62,205 bases of DNA from a virus: IMG/VR virus record IMGVR_UViG_3300030108_000125, positions 1 through 62,205 of that record; one strand, given 5' to 3'. A model generated the notes under the pieces. The model ran no database searches, was not told where the DNA came from, and worked only from the letters and a program-made list of their open reading frames with translations. How positions within the stretch are numbered: position 1 is the stretch's first letter; every line of letters starts with the position of its first letter. The position numbers were made by a program, and so were the translations under genes. This document shows, piece by piece, positions 1 through 8,677 of this stretch.

Positions 1-3000
1 CCTGTTCGTATTGCAATACCAGCAGATGATACACTGCTTGAACCAATAACAAGACCTGCACCAGAACCTGTAATGTCATCATAAGTAAAGTCACCACCAG
101 TTCCGATACCTGCGTCACCCGTTGACCTTATTCGCATACGCTCTGTTCCGCTAATATAGAAAGCGTGTTCACTGGCATCTAAGCGAAACTTTTTATAAGC
201 AGTCTCCACACGATCAAAGTTTGTAATTCTGTTTGTATCGGTTGTAACCTCTGGTTGGATTTCAATTCCAGAACCTGTGCTGCTATCAACGATGGACAGA
301 TCACCAATCGGATTTGTCGTCCCAATCCCCACGTTACCGTTGCTATCGATGCGCATGGCGTCTGTGCTTGAAGTATTGCCAGATGCAGTTGTTTTAAATT
401 GTATGCCTGTTGCACTTGAAGTTGAGGTAAAGTTTTCTTCTGCAATCGCACTTATCTGGGCAACAGTCTCCTCACTACCGTCTTCACCTGCAGTAAATAT
501 AATATTACCTATAGTATTTGTACTTGATACTGAAGTGTCTGTTCTTTCTAGGTTAATTGTCGGTGATCCTGCACCAGAATCAACTGCCAGATGTAATAAA
601 GAATTAGGCGAACTCGTCCCAATTCCAACACCGTCATCTGTAATAACCATCTTGGTATCACCAGAAGAATGTGGTGCATCTGTGGAACCAATGTTGTTCT
701 TGAAGTATATTTCACCTGTGCCTGATGTAGACCCAATATAAACATTGTTGCTATCAAAGCCTACCTTACCACGGTTTCCCGTTGATGGGCCAATGTCTAT
801 GTGTGGACTTGCAGCACCAAGATGAAGATCAGCATCAGGCGAATCCTCCCCAATCCCCACGTTGCCATTTTCATCAATCCTCATAGCCTCCGAAGAAGCA
901 TTGCCTGTCGATGTAATGAAGGCTAGTTCTTCTCGTCCACCTGTTGTGTTTAGGGCTACACCAACTATACCAGCAGGGGCTGTGCCTGATTGTGATCTGA
1001 AAGCAATTCCTGATGCAGTATTTGCCGCACCACGGTCTTGGAATATCTCAAACCTGTTCCATGTACTATCAGTTCCAGCCGCAAAGGTTGTATCTTCTGA
1101 GGGCAGTGTATGAAGTATTTCACCCGTTGATTTGATGCGCATACGTTCTTCAGAAGCACTTGTCCCTGAGTTAGTGTGGAATGTGAGAGCAGTAGCACCA
1201 GTGGAACCGCCATATGATCCTATCGTTGCTAACCCACTGTCTGTCTCATAGTAAAGCTGAAGTCCGTTTACAGCGCCTGTGGTATCAAATGCTGTTGTGC
1301 TGCCAGAAATACCGATTTGCCCATTGCTGTCGATGCGCATACGTTCCGTTGGAGTAAAAGTTGCGTCCTCACTACCACCAGCATTGCTAAACCATATATG
1401 CTGTGCGCCAGCATTATTCCCAAGCTGCTGATAAATAGCAACACCAACGCTGGCGGTTTCATATTTGAAATCTGAGCCATCGTGATAATAAGCATGCCCT
1501 AGTCTCGTTTCTGTGTTTGAAGCACCGTCCGAAACCAATGAACCAAGTGGAACAGACCCACCATCTCCAACAGATAGGCCGTTAACACCACTACTTGAAG
1601 AGTTGGGTACGCATGCAATCCCCACGTTGCCGCTGCTGTCGATGCGCATAGCTTCCGTGCCGCCAGATTGAAACGAAAGATACCCAGAGTTTGCGTTATT
1701 GAAAGACACTCCTCCAGCCGACCCCGTGCCGGAGATGACACCTAAATCCAGTGTCTGATTTGAGTTATTAGTAAATCGCCCAACAATCCCAGATGAAGAA
1801 TTAACGACTGTAAACTTTTCGGTTGCGTTGGTCATTCCAAGTGCAACATTTCCATTTCCATGAACATAAAATAGTGCATTGGACCCATCGTGATCGTTTA
1901 TCACTAATGCTCTATCAGTATTCGTTGTCCCTGCATGGATCAGTAACCCATAAGACTGGTCATTATCTATCTCTCTATTTTTAACTGTAAGTGCATAAAG
2001 ATTGGGAGCAACACCATCAGCTAAATCTATAGTAGTCACACCGTCAATATCCACAACATCTAGGTTTGTTGTACCGTCTACGTCTATATCACCAGAAATG
2101 TCTAGCTCTGTGCCAATTAGTTTTTGCGTTAATGTCACTACACCATCAGCAGCAATAGCTATAGCATCGGTGTCACCAGCAGAGCCAATATTGCCTGTAT
2201 TTGGTATGACAATATTGCCACCCGTAGTCATAAGGCCACCACCAGTGTATGTGCCAGACACATCTATATTGCCGTTAACGTCAAATACTGAAGAAGCGTT
2301 TATCTGCACGGTAGGAGCGGTTACGTCTAACGTAGTACCTGCATTTACTTCTAAATGACCATCTGCTGATGCAACTATATTTTCCCCGCCAGCAGCATCG
2401 TTGAATGATAATTTACTATCTGCGGCTAAAACAAGTTCGTCTGCAGACTCATCCCATAGTAAAAAATGGCTGGCAGATGCGCCAAAGAACTTAACATCAT
2501 AGCCTGTATCATCGACACCTACGGTTAGTGTGCCATCTAACTGCACGGCACCATCAATATCGACAGCATCTAGGTTAGTTGTACCGTCTACGTCTATATC
2601 GCCAGAGATGTCTAATGAAGCAAAAACAGAGGTGCCTGTGGCTGTGACTGTTCCACTAAAAGTAGCGTTGCCAGAACTATCTATTGTCAGTCTGGTGTTT
2701 GTACCGATTGCTGTGGTGCCGATTTTAAATTTATCACCATCACCATCATCAACACCCATCGTAAAAACTTGAGTGCCAGACAAAGCAAACGCAAGAAACG
2801 GATCACCGTCTGTAGCTGTATTGTTTATAAGCAAACCAGTAGTTGAACCAGCGCCGCCAAGAGTCAAGCTAGTATCAGCGGTGTGAGTAAGACTTATATC
2901 ACTATCAGCGCCAAAGTTTAAAACAGCGCCATCGGACTGCAAGGTTAGATCATCATCCACAAACAAGTCAGGCACAGCCAAGTCTTGCATCAAATCAAAC

Positions 3001-3398
3001 ACAGCAGCGCCAGACCCTTGACCATCTGTGGCTATGACTTTTACCTGACCTGCTAAGATAGCTACATTCGCGCCAGACCCCTGTGAAAAGGTCAAAGTTG
3101 CTGATGTAGTATTCTCAATAATCCAGACTTTAGATAACGTGTTAGGTGCAAGGGTTACAGTACAAGCTTGCCCGCCGCCTGTGCATTTTAAGTATAGAGA
3201 CCGAAACTCGTCAGCCACACCATCAGCCATTGTAATAGTATGAGTAGAGGCATTTGCTATGGCTTCGCCTGTCGAACTATAGCTGAACCCGTCAGTTATC
3301 AACTCAAGGTTTACATTTGTTTTCGTACCCCAAGTACCTGACTGTTCACCAGTTCCTATCTCTTCAAGACGTAGGTTGTTTTCAAACGTACTCGCCAT
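1..3398 (-). CDS. Tail fibre / receptor-binding protein, N-terminal part, cut by the window start
   Basis: The frame is open from an ATG at 3398 to base 1 with no stop, giving 1,132 codons plus two bases. The start MASTFENNLRLEEIGTGEQS is typical of marine phage fibres. After about 200 residues the protein becomes a chain of beta-rich repeats. One block, ISGDIDVDGTTNLD, occurs twice, and the signature MRIDSxGNVGIGT recurs about every 100 residues. This is the array known from phage fibres that carry a C-terminal S74 chaperone. The start overlaps the upstream gene by 17 bases. The C-terminus is missing here; the gene at the right end (59276 to 62205) holds a matching C-terminal half and may be the same gene or a tandem paralogue. 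The structural role is well supported; the receptor is unknown. Confidence 0.85.
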   Translation of the reverse strand, partial: MASTFENNLRLEEIGTGEQSGTWGTKTNVNLELITDGFSYSSTGEAIANASTHTITMADGVADEFRSLYLKCTGGGQACTVTLAPNTLSKVWIIENTTSATLTFSQGSGANVAILAGQVKVIATDGQGSGAAVFDLMQDLAVPDLFVDDDLTLQSDGAVLNFGADSDISLTHTADTSLTLGGAGSTTGLLINNTATDGDPFLAFALSGTQVFTMGVDDGDGDKFKIGTTAIGTNTRLTIDSSGNATFSGTVTATGTSVFASLDISGDIDVDGTTNLDAVDIDGAVQLDGTLTVGVDDTGYDVKFFGASASHFLLWDESADELVLAADSKLSFNDAAGGENIVASADGHLEVNAGTTLDVTAPTVQINASSVFDVNGNIDVSGTYTGGGLMTTGGNIVIPNTGNIGSAGDTDAIAIAADGVVTLTQKLIGTELDISGDIDVDGTTNLDVVDIDGVTTIDLADGVAPNLYALTVKNREIDNDQSYGLLIHAGTTNTDRALVINDHDGSNALFYVHGNGNVALGMTNATEKFTVVNSSSGIVGRFTNNSNQTLDLGVISGTGSAGGVSFNNANSGYLSFQSGGTEAMRIDSSGNVGIACVPNSSSSGVNGLSVGDGGSVPLGSLVSDGASNTETRLGHAYYHDGSDFKYETASVGVAIYQQLGNNAGAQHIWFSNAGGSEDATFTPTERMRIDSNGQIGISGSTTAFDTTGAVNGLQLYYETDSGLATIGSYGGSTGATALTFHTNSGTSASEERMRIKSTGEILHTLPSEDTTFAAGTDSTWNRFEIFQDRGAANTASGIAFRSQSGTAPAGIVGVALNTTGGREELAFITSTGNASSEAMRIDENGNVGIGEDSPDADLHLGAASPHIDIGPSTGNRGKVGFDSNNVYIGSTSGTGEIYFKNNIGSTDAPHSSGDTKMVITDDGVGIGTSSPNSLLHLAVDSGAGSPTINLERTDTSVSSTNTIGNIIFTAGEDGSEETVAQISAIAEENFTSTSSATGIQFKTTASGNTSSTDAMRIDSNGNVGIGTTNPIGDLSIVDSSTGSGIEIQPEVTTDTNRITNFDRVETAYKKFRLDASEHAFYISGTERMRIRSTGDAGIGTGGDFTYDDITGSGAGLVIGSSSVSSAGIAIRT

Positions 3399-3840
3399 TC
3401 TTCAATCCTTCTTGTCCTATGCGTATGATCGCATTTGAAACATCTGCTGTAGGAAACGTTATAGCAAAAGTGCTACTACTGGAAGATTTGTCAGACCCAA
3501 AGTCCAACACAGCTATTGCAGGGTTTGCGCCACCCGATTTATATATCAACGCACCTCTAGCTGTTATAGTAGAGCTTGTCCAAGATACATCGCCAAAATC
3601 TACAAACGCTGTGGCTCCTGAACTAGATGTGGTGGCTGTGATTGTCTTACCCCCTGCATCATACCCTGTGCCAGAAGCCTCGTTTGTTGTAGCATATGCA
3701 GTTGTAGTCTCATCAAGCGTAGCGTCAGATGTAAACAAAGCTATCTTAAACGTCTGTGACGTGTCAGAACTAAAATCCATCTCGCCTTCTAATAAAGCCA
3801 GCTTAAAGGATGTGCACATATAGTTGCCACTAAATGCCAT
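3382..3840 (-). CDS. Putative tail-associated beta-rich structural protein
   Basis: A 152-residue Ser/Thr/Gly-rich protein that looks like a beta-sandwich, with no cysteine pairs or catalytic motif that I can see. It sits between a connector-like gene (3840-4481) and the fibre gene and overlaps the fibre start. Proteins of this size and composition are common in marine phage tail modules and are usually annotated only as structural. A role in fibre attachment or the tail tip is inferred from position. Confidence 0.6.
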   Translation of the reverse strand: MAFSGNYMCTSFKLALLEGEMDFSSDTSQTFKIALFTSDATLDETTTAYATTNEASGTGYDAGGKTITATTSSSGATAFVDFGDVSWTSSTITARGALIYKSGGANPAIAVLDFGSDKSSSSSTFAITFPTADVSNAIIRIGQEGLKNGEYV

Positions 3841-4481
3841 TATTGCCCCTTATCTACTGGTATTCTTTTCTGCCCGGATCGGTACGCATCTCTGCGTAGT
3901 TTACCGTCACCCATCTCCATAAGCAATGTTATTGCTTGTAAGTACAATTTTTCATAATTTGCAATTACATCAGGTTCGCCTTTTAAGAACCGTATAGCCT
4001 CTATCAAGGCACCGTTTAACAGTGCTGCGCTTGCATTATCGCCTAACCAAGATGTGCTGGCTGTAACAATAGACGCTGGATAATACCCATAAATATGTTC
4101 TAATTCATAGTTTTGATCTGGCGTTGGTCCTAATTGTATTTGTGTTTCACTATGTTGTGCATAGAATTTAGGTAGTCCATATTTTGCGCTTGTGTTAACA
4201 GGGAATGCTTCACGTATAAAATTAACATCCTTGTTTAACAAAAACGTATGTGTGCTACTGCTTATGACAGAGATGCTATACGTATATAAATAATCTGTAG
4301 GTAATGTGTATAACTTATTAGTTGCTGTAAGAGGCCCAGTATCTGTTTTACGTAAAGCAGGTATATCTACTGTTTGAAGTATTTTTTCTTCAGCCTGTTG
4401 TGTAAATAAAGCAAGTTGGTCATCCGTAAAAGATGTTTCACAGATGTCTTCAATGTTTGTTTTTAAAGAAGAATAGTTCAT
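3840..4481 (-). CDS. Putative head-tail connector / adaptor protein
   Basis: A 213-residue protein with an alpha-helical N-terminus, a beta-rich centre and a helical C-terminus. The centre contains LPTDYLYTYSISV and the C-terminus helices such as LLNGALIEAIRFLKGEPD. This layout resembles gp6-like adaptors and T7 tail tubular protein A-like proteins, which bridge portal and tail. It overlaps the next gene (4478-4825) by four bases, so the two are probably translationally coupled. The family assignment is by overall pattern only. Confidence 0.5.
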   Translation of the reverse strand: MNYSSLKTNIEDICETSFTDDQLALFTQQAEEKILQTVDIPALRKTDTGPLTATNKLYTLPTDYLYTYSISVISSSTHTFLLNKDVNFIREAFPVNTSAKYGLPKFYAQHSETQIQLGPTPDQNYELEHIYGYYPASIVTASTSWLGDNASAALLNGALIEAIRFLKGEPDVIANYEKLYLQAITLLMEMGDGKLRRDAYRSGQKRIPVDKGQ

Positions 4482-4825
4482 GTGCTCACCGTAACATCGC
4501 CTATAAATCCAACAGCTACCAGATTATTAGGTGTTAAGCCAAATGGATTATTGAGGCCTACCGGATCGAAACCAAACTGTATGTTTCTACTTCCTTCCAA
4601 CTCTGCGCTATCTGGACGTGGATCACGTAATGCTTGTGGGTCGTTTATAGGAAACTCACCTAGCTTAAGCTGTGGGTGATCTGGACCCCAACATTCAGGA
4701 CAAGCTTTTATATTAGTATTTTTACCCTTCCTAATAATATTACGCAGCTTCCGCAACTTATAGGTAAACCCACATATGTCACAGATGCCTAACGCATTCT
4801 TATTTGAAGAGAACATATTAGCCAT
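4478..4825 (-). CDS. Zinc-ribbon structural-module protein, unknown role
   Basis: A 115-residue protein with a four-cysteine zinc ribbon: CDIC near residue 15 and CPEC near residue 42. The C-terminal half is rich in Pro, Gly and Asn. It lies between two connector-like genes, overlaps the downstream one by four bases and abuts the upstream one. Small zinc-ribbon proteins at this position occur in marine phages. A part in head completion or assembly is inferred from context only. Confidence 0.55.
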   Translation of the reverse strand: MANMFSSNKNALGICDICGFTYKLRKLRNIIRKGKNTNIKACPECWGPDHPQLKLGEFPINDPQALRDPRPDSAELEGSRNIQFGFDPVGLNNPFGLTPNNLVAVGFIGDVTVST

Positions 4826-5511
4826 TACATATACCCCATCCGTGGCACAAAATGCACAGAGGCTTTTTCTCGGTCTTCACCAGCAGCTAAACTGTATTGC
4901 TCTTCATACGAAGCTTTTAACATTTCTATACGCGGAGCTAACTCTGGAATCTTCATAGCTATATGGTACGCCAAACCAGCAACAAGACAGGGTAGAAATC
5001 TAAACGGCATATCTGCTGTTTCTACACCTGCGCCAGCATCTTCAATGCGACGCATACGATAATACTTAAATACGTAGTCATTGTTGTTAGGTACAGGCCA
5101 CACGTTTATTCTAGGTTGAACGGCCCGGCGCTCTACCCACACTTGTATCGGACGACCCTGTGTTAACTTGTTAGGTATAGATGCGTATGTACTTACACTT
5201 ATTCTATTTATTGTTAGATCAGACTGAGTTGTGGTGTTACCTGAATTAGTACGTATAACTTGTTCTAATAAATCTATGGTGTCTGTTGGTAAATTGTATT
5301 GAGAAGTACCTTTTACTAAATTTACCGTGCCTTCATCAATCGTCCACATATTGATGCCACGGTTTTGCCACTCTATGGTCATCAAGTTCATAGACCTACG
5401 AGCAGTACGCAAATCATACCCTGACCGCATTTCACGACCTGCACGCTCGAATGCTTCTTCCGCAATCTCGGTGAAGTCCATGTCAAATGCTGTAGTGCCT
5501 GATGTAGCCAT
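4825..5511 (-). CDS. Putative head-tail connector or tail accessory protein
   Basis: A 228-residue protein. The N-terminal helix contains EIAEEAFERAGREMRSGYDL and is followed by RRSMNLMTIEWQNRGINMW. The centre is beta-rich (GRPIQVWVERR, INVWPVPNNNDYVFKYYRMRR) and the C-terminus helical. The pattern matches connectors of the P22 gp4 / T7 tail tubular A kind, which attach below the portal. A one-base stop-start overlap with the zinc-ribbon gene suggests coupled translation. Assignment to the connector class is by pattern, not alignment. Confidence 0.6.
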   Translation of the reverse strand: MATSGTTAFDMDFTEIAEEAFERAGREMRSGYDLRTARRSMNLMTIEWQNRGINMWTIDEGTVNLVKGTSQYNLPTDTIDLLEQVIRTNSGNTTTQSDLTINRISVSTYASIPNKLTQGRPIQVWVERRAVQPRINVWPVPNNNDYVFKYYRMRRIEDAGAGVETADMPFRFLPCLVAGLAYHIAMKIPELAPRIEMLKASYEEQYSLAAGEDREKASVHFVPRMGYM

Positions 5512-5513
5512 AA

Positions 5514-5831
5514 TTACTTATCCTTAAAGTGTTTTATAACCTGTGCAACAAGCGTGGCTTTTGCTCTACGTTTATCAAGCTCTATACCCTCTGAACGCAT
5601 CATGGCCTCTAGTTCATTCTTATTCATAGCTTTAATTCTAGCAACGGTAGGAACTTTAACCTCTGGTTCTGGGGCCGCAGGTATCCCACCCATTGCTAAC
5701 AATCTTGCTTCAGCTTCACCTTTAGTCATAAGATCAAAGACTTCTATATCATATGTACCATCGGCGTTTTTTGTGCCTATCTGATACACTGGTTCACCCG
5801 TAGAGAACCTGCCATTTTGAAAAACTTCCAT
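5514..5831 (-). CDS. Hypothetical protein with SAP/LEM-like C-terminus
   Basis: A 105-residue protein. The N-terminus (GRFSTGEPVYQIGTKNADG) looks like a small beta domain. The C-terminal 40 residues (ARIKAMNKNELEAMMRSEG) form a helix-extended loop-helix resembling SAP/Rho-N type nucleic-acid binding domains. It is in the head-tail module and likely co-transcribed. Function unknown. Confidence 0.6.
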   Translation of the reverse strand: MEVFQNGRFSTGEPVYQIGTKNADGTYDIEVFDLMTKGEAEARLLAMGGIPAAPEPEVKVPTVARIKAMNKNELEAMMRSEGIELDKRRAKATLVAQVIKHFKDK

Positions 5832-5838
5832 ATATCAC

Positions 5839-6171
5839 CTATGTATACAAAGTTGCCTTACGGCGATCTTCCATAACTGCCCCGCATCCACGAGCCACGT
5901 CACGCCTACGCCTAGCTAGACCACCGCTTCTCATATTTCTAACTTTTGCTTTTGGCGTATTTGCCACCACAGTTTTACCCTTTGCGCCAGCCTTTTTCTT
6001 TTTTCTAGCTGTTGAAGCTCTTTCGCTTTTAGATAAACTATTTGCTTTACTGCGAGGTAGACAGCGATCAGGATTCTTTTTGTCCTTGGATGTACCACAC
6101 TTACCTTTAATCTCGCCGTCAGTGCTGATACGAACCCAATCCTGTTTTAGCCAATCTTTAAGAGCGCCCAT
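5839..6171 (-). CDS. Small basic DUF6321-like protein
   Basis: A 110-residue, very Lys/Arg-rich protein. It starts with a WLKQDWVRI-type helix, followed by GKCGTSKDKKNPDRCLPRSK and the SLSKSERASTARKKKK stretch typical of DUF6321-like phage proteins. The tail end is also basic. It belongs to a run of small basic genes between 5.8 and 8.3 kb. DNA binding in the head or during packaging is plausible but unproven. Confidence 0.7.
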   Translation of the reverse strand: MGALKDWLKQDWVRISTDGEIKGKCGTSKDKKNPDRCLPRSKANSLSKSERASTARKKKKAGAKGKTVVANTPKAKVRNMRSGGLARRRRDVARGCGAVMEDRRKATLYT

Positions 6172-6286
6172 TACGTTTCAACACCTTTTGTAAAGTCTTT
6201 GCTTGCCCAGCATGAGCCTTAGATGCTTTCTTTAATTTAGAAATCACCTTCTTCACTTTTTTCTTTTTAGCGCTTGGTAAAGCCAT
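6158..6286 (-). CDS. Very small basic protein (42 residues)
   Basis: An ATG at 6286 opens a 42-residue frame, MALPSAKKKKVKKVISKLKK and onward, ending with TAA at 6158-6160. More than a third of the residues are Lys or Arg. It overlaps the start of the 5839-6171 gene by 14 bases. Similar tiny Lys/Ala-rich proteins occur in marine phage head modules. No function can be assigned. Confidence 0.6.
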   Translation of the reverse strand: MALPSAKKKKVKKVISKLKKASKAHAGQAKTLQKVLKRNGRS

Positions 6287-6289
6287 GTT

Positions 6290-6454
6290 TTAACTTTTCT
6301 TTTTACCTTTTTTGCCACCGGGTGTTATCTTACCTTTGCACACTTGAGAAGCGTACATGTTGGCGTAAGCAGACGGATACGTATCAAATTTACGTTTTGC
6401 CGCTTCTTTACCCTTTGGGCATATTTTACCACCAGATTTATAATATCTTCGCAT
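6290..6454 (-). CDS. Small basic protein with two cysteines (54 residues)
   Basis: An ATG at 6454 opens a 54-residue frame beginning MRRYYKSGGKICPKGKEAAK, with a second Cys in SQVCKGKI, and closing in a GGKKGKKK tail. The MRxYYKxGG start resembles that of the gene at 7947-8255 (MRSYYKKGGG), which hints at shared origin. It lies 3 bases from its upstream neighbour and 3 from the next gene. Function unknown. Confidence 0.6.
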   Translation of the reverse strand: MRRYYKSGGKICPKGKEAAKRKFDTYPSAYANMYASQVCKGKITPGGKKGKKKS

Positions 6455-6456
6455 AT

Positions 6457-6663
6457 CTACCTCATCTTACAAGCACGTGTGCCTTTACGTGCTATACCCA
6501 TGCCACGAACTTTCTTTCCTTCTTTAAACTTCTTCTTGGGTTTAGAATACATACCCTGACCCTGTAGCATTTTTATCTCCTCTAACAACACGTCATACAT
6601 GTCATCGTCAGGAGATAAACCTGCTAACTGGTCACGTAATTGAGCAATGCGGTTTTTGTTCAT
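6457..6663 (-). CDS. Small basic protein with KVRGxGIA tail
   Basis: A 68-residue protein with a short helical N-terminus (IAQLRDQLAGLSPDDDMYDV) and a basic C-terminus. The last 18 residues, KVRGMGIARKGTRACKMR, nearly match the end of the neighbouring 6668-7168 protein. The shared tail suggests a common target or processing signal inside the particle. Function unknown. Confidence 0.65.
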   Translation of the reverse strand: MNKNRIAQLRDQLAGLSPDDDMYDVLLEEIKMLQGQGMYSKPKKKFKEGKKVRGMGIARKGTRACKMR

Positions 6664-6667
6664 ACCA

Positions 6668-7168
6668 CTATCTCATTTTTGCTGGACGTACACCGCGTTG
6701 TGCAATGCCTGCGCCACGAACCTTGGCCTTACCACCTTTTGCGCCACCTTTAGTGCCGCCCTTGGTTACCATCTTACCGCCCTTCATCTTACGGATGGTG
6801 CCACCTTTAGCCATTTTCTTTATAGTACCACCCTTGGCTTTAAAGCCCATATTGTTACGCACTTTTTGAGGTAGCTTACCAAGACCTTTGTTGCCTTCGG
6901 GTACATCTTTTAGACCACCAGCCTTATAGCCTTTGACCTTCATGCCCTTTTTCATTTTCTTGATGGTGCCACCTTTAGCCATCTTACCCTTACCGTCAGC
7001 AGCAAATTCTGGAACCATTTTTCCATCTGGCCCTTTTACCATGGGCATCTTACCGCCAGCGGCATAACCCTTTACCTTCATGCCTTTTTTCATTTTTCTA
7101 ATAGGACCGCCCTTGGCTTTCATCTTTCCACCAGCTTTATAGCCTTTATTTTTCATCTTCTTCATCAT
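6668..7168 (-). CDS. Low-complexity Lys/Gly/Met-rich protein
   Basis: A protein of 166 residues built almost entirely from KGGTIKKM, KGMKVKGY and KAGGKM repeats. It ends in KVRGAGIAQRGVRPAKMR, the same tail as the 6457-6663 protein. I use the ATG at 7168 because a GGAGA lies just upstream; a longer frame from 7192 would overlap the upstream gene further. The gene still overlaps 7146-7841 by 23 bases. The strong positive charge suggests DNA or RNA binding in the head, but this is inference. Confidence 0.65.
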   Translation of the reverse strand: MMKKMKNKGYKAGGKMKAKGGPIRKMKKGMKVKGYAAGGKMPMVKGPDGKMVPEFAADGKGKMAKGGTIKKMKKGMKVKGYKAGGLKDVPEGNKGLGKLPQKVRNNMGFKAKGGTIKKMAKGGTIRKMKGGKMVTKGGTKGGAKGGKAKVRGAGIAQRGVRPAKMR

Positions 7169-7841
7169 CAGTCTCCGAATATAAGTTGTCAAAGATTTGG
7201 TTTACATCCAGCGTATAGTCTAAATCAGATTTACTGTAATGGATATGCTGGGACGGTTTGAAGTCAGGAGCACCTTCCCCAACCTCGAACCATGCAGGGT
7301 GAGTAACCCGCACACGGTTATTTGGCAACGCAACAATATTGCCTGTCCACGGACCTGCATCTAACAGTTCTAACACGTGCGACTGTTTGTGTTGCGCTGG
7401 ATCATCTGCAATTTCAGAGTCTGTGTAATCTACAGTGAAGTAATACTTAGCGGGGTAGAATTCTCCATCTATCTTTGCCATCCACGGACACGGTGTGGCT
7501 CTGTCTAATGTGTACACGCTATGGGTACGAGACGAACAGTCCCACGGCTGTGCTGCCCATACAGGCATGGGGTCAGGCCATTCTTCAAAGGCCGTATCAC
7601 CTGTAAGCGCAGTTATCGGCATCCTAGCCCACATAGCGCCACCGTGTATATTTGGTTCGTCTCCGTCATATGTTTCAGCACCTGTAAATATAACCTGAAA
7701 AGATAAACAGCGGTTTGGCATTGTTGTTACTGCTATCACCATAGCGTGTAAAAACTCTCCATGATACTGTTCGTGATTATGTGTGTATTCCTTTCTTACC
7801 CAGCATTTGAACTGAGGAACGTTGCTTGTTAGATACGCCAT
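7146..7841 (-). CDS. Hypothetical structural-module protein, 231 residues
   Basis: A 231-residue protein rich in Trp, His and aromatic residues, with an acidic C-terminal tail (ETDDEEDEK). It contains motifs such as EYTHNHEQYHGEFLHAMVIA and HPAWFEVGEGAPDFKP, but no fold that I recognise. Similar proteins recur in marine phages beside the basic gene cluster. Its acidic end overlaps the start of the highly basic 6668-7168 gene, which could hint at a partner pair. Confidence 0.55.
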   Translation of the reverse strand: MAYLTSNVPQFKCWVRKEYTHNHEQYHGEFLHAMVIAVTTMPNRCLSFQVIFTGAETYDGDEPNIHGGAMWARMPITALTGDTAFEEWPDPMPVWAAQPWDCSSRTHSVYTLDRATPCPWMAKIDGEFYPAKYYFTVDYTDSEIADDPAQHKQSHVLELLDAGPWTGNIVALPNNRVRVTHPAWFEVGEGAPDFKPSQHIHYSKSDLDYTLDVNQIFDNLYSETDDEEDEK

Positions 7842-7947
7842 TAAATTCTTTCTTACGTTTTTTCGCGGCCTCTTGTTTGCGTTTCTGAGAAACTTTAGAC
7901 GGAGGCGATTGTATTTGTTTGCCCATTTGAGCGCGAGAAATAGCCAT
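7777..7947 (-). CDS. Small basic protein starting MAISRAQ
   Basis: A 56-residue basic protein from an ATG at 7947 whose first base overlaps the stop of the upstream gene. Its first seven residues, MAISRAQ, are identical to the start of the capsid protein (9372-10280). It overlaps the 7146-7841 gene by 65 bases in another frame. Short MAISRAQMGKQ-type proteins are common in marine phage head modules. Function unknown. Confidence 0.5.
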   Translation of the reverse strand: MAISRAQMGKQIQSPPSKVSQKRKQEAAKKRKKEFNGVSNKQRSSVQMLGKKGIHT

Positions 7948-8255
7948 TAGCAGTTCCACTTCCGTAGGCTTTTGTTAATACGACTATTCGGATCGTTTGC
8001 TGTCTTAGCACTTGTAAGACGTTTCTTCATGCCCTTCATACGGGCGCAAAAGGATTTACGGCGTTTAGCGGCCTTAGACCCTTTTTTCAGTTTACTGGGT
8101 TTAGTTGTAACCGCAGTCTTTAGTTTGCTGCCGGGATTCTCACGGCGATAACTTTCAACACCTTTTTTATTGAGTCCACCGGACTCACTTTTTCCCTCCT
8201 TTCGTTGCCACGCGGGGGTTTTTACGCCCCCACCTTTTTTGTAATAACTACGCAT
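7947..8255 (-). CDS. Basic DUF6321-like protein
   Basis: A 102-residue Lys/Arg-rich protein. It begins MRSYYKKGGGVKTPAWQRKE and includes GGLNKKGVESYRRENPGSKL and KSFCARMKGMKKRLTSAKT, a pattern found in DUF6321-related phage proteins. It is the second protein of this kind in the window, after 5839-6171. Probably virion- or DNA-associated; function unproven. Confidence 0.65.
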   Translation of the reverse strand: MRSYYKKGGGVKTPAWQRKEGKSESGGLNKKGVESYRRENPGSKLKTAVTTKPSKLKKGSKAAKRRKSFCARMKGMKKRLTSAKTANDPNSRINKSLRKWNC

Positions 8256-8260
8256 ACGCG

Positions 8261-8665
8261 TTACCCAAATTTCTTCCGCATATACAAAATTATAGTGTAT
8301 GTATCTGCAGAACTATGCCCAACAGTAGTGAAGTTGATATCCCCTGTTACACCAGACCCAGCGTTGTTAATTAACCCACCGAATATGGTATAATCGTGGT
8401 TACCGCTTTGGTTTTCACCAAGTTCGATAGCCATGACATCAGTGCTTGCATCGAACAGTATTTGTACTTTCATACCAATACACTGCCACCAGATACGTTC
8501 TATAATAACACCTGTGCAAGTCTGGCCTCTCCAACTACTTTGAAGCGAACTAACATCAACCTTTGTTACAGCAGATTCTCCTGTGCCATCGGAGATATTA
8601 GTAAACTTCATAACAGCATGCGTAGGACCATCTAATATAGTCTGTGAAGCTACTGTATCAGCCAT
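8261..8665 (-). CDS. Hypothetical beta-rich head or tail protein
   Basis: A 134-residue protein with alternating hydrophobic/polar strands, for example WRGQTCTGVIIERIWWQC and GDINFTTVGHSSADTYTI. It ends in MRKKFG. The frame starts at an ATG with a GGAGG-like site just upstream. It lies between the capsid gene region and the basic cluster. Proteins of this shape are common in marine phages as unnamed structural proteins. Confidence 0.6.
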   Translation of the reverse strand: MADTVASQTILDGPTHAVMKFTNISDGTGESAVTKVDVSSLQSSWRGQTCTGVIIERIWWQCIGMKVQILFDASTDVMAIELGENQSGNHDYTIFGGLINNAGSGVTGDINFTTVGHSSADTYTIILYMRKKFG

Positions 8666-8677
8666 GAAACCCTCCTG

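Noticed and set aside
1-3398. Several short frames on both strands in the fibre region as separate genes
   Set aside because: The - strand carries one uninterrupted fibre frame with family repeats; the others are shadows of its repetitive codons.
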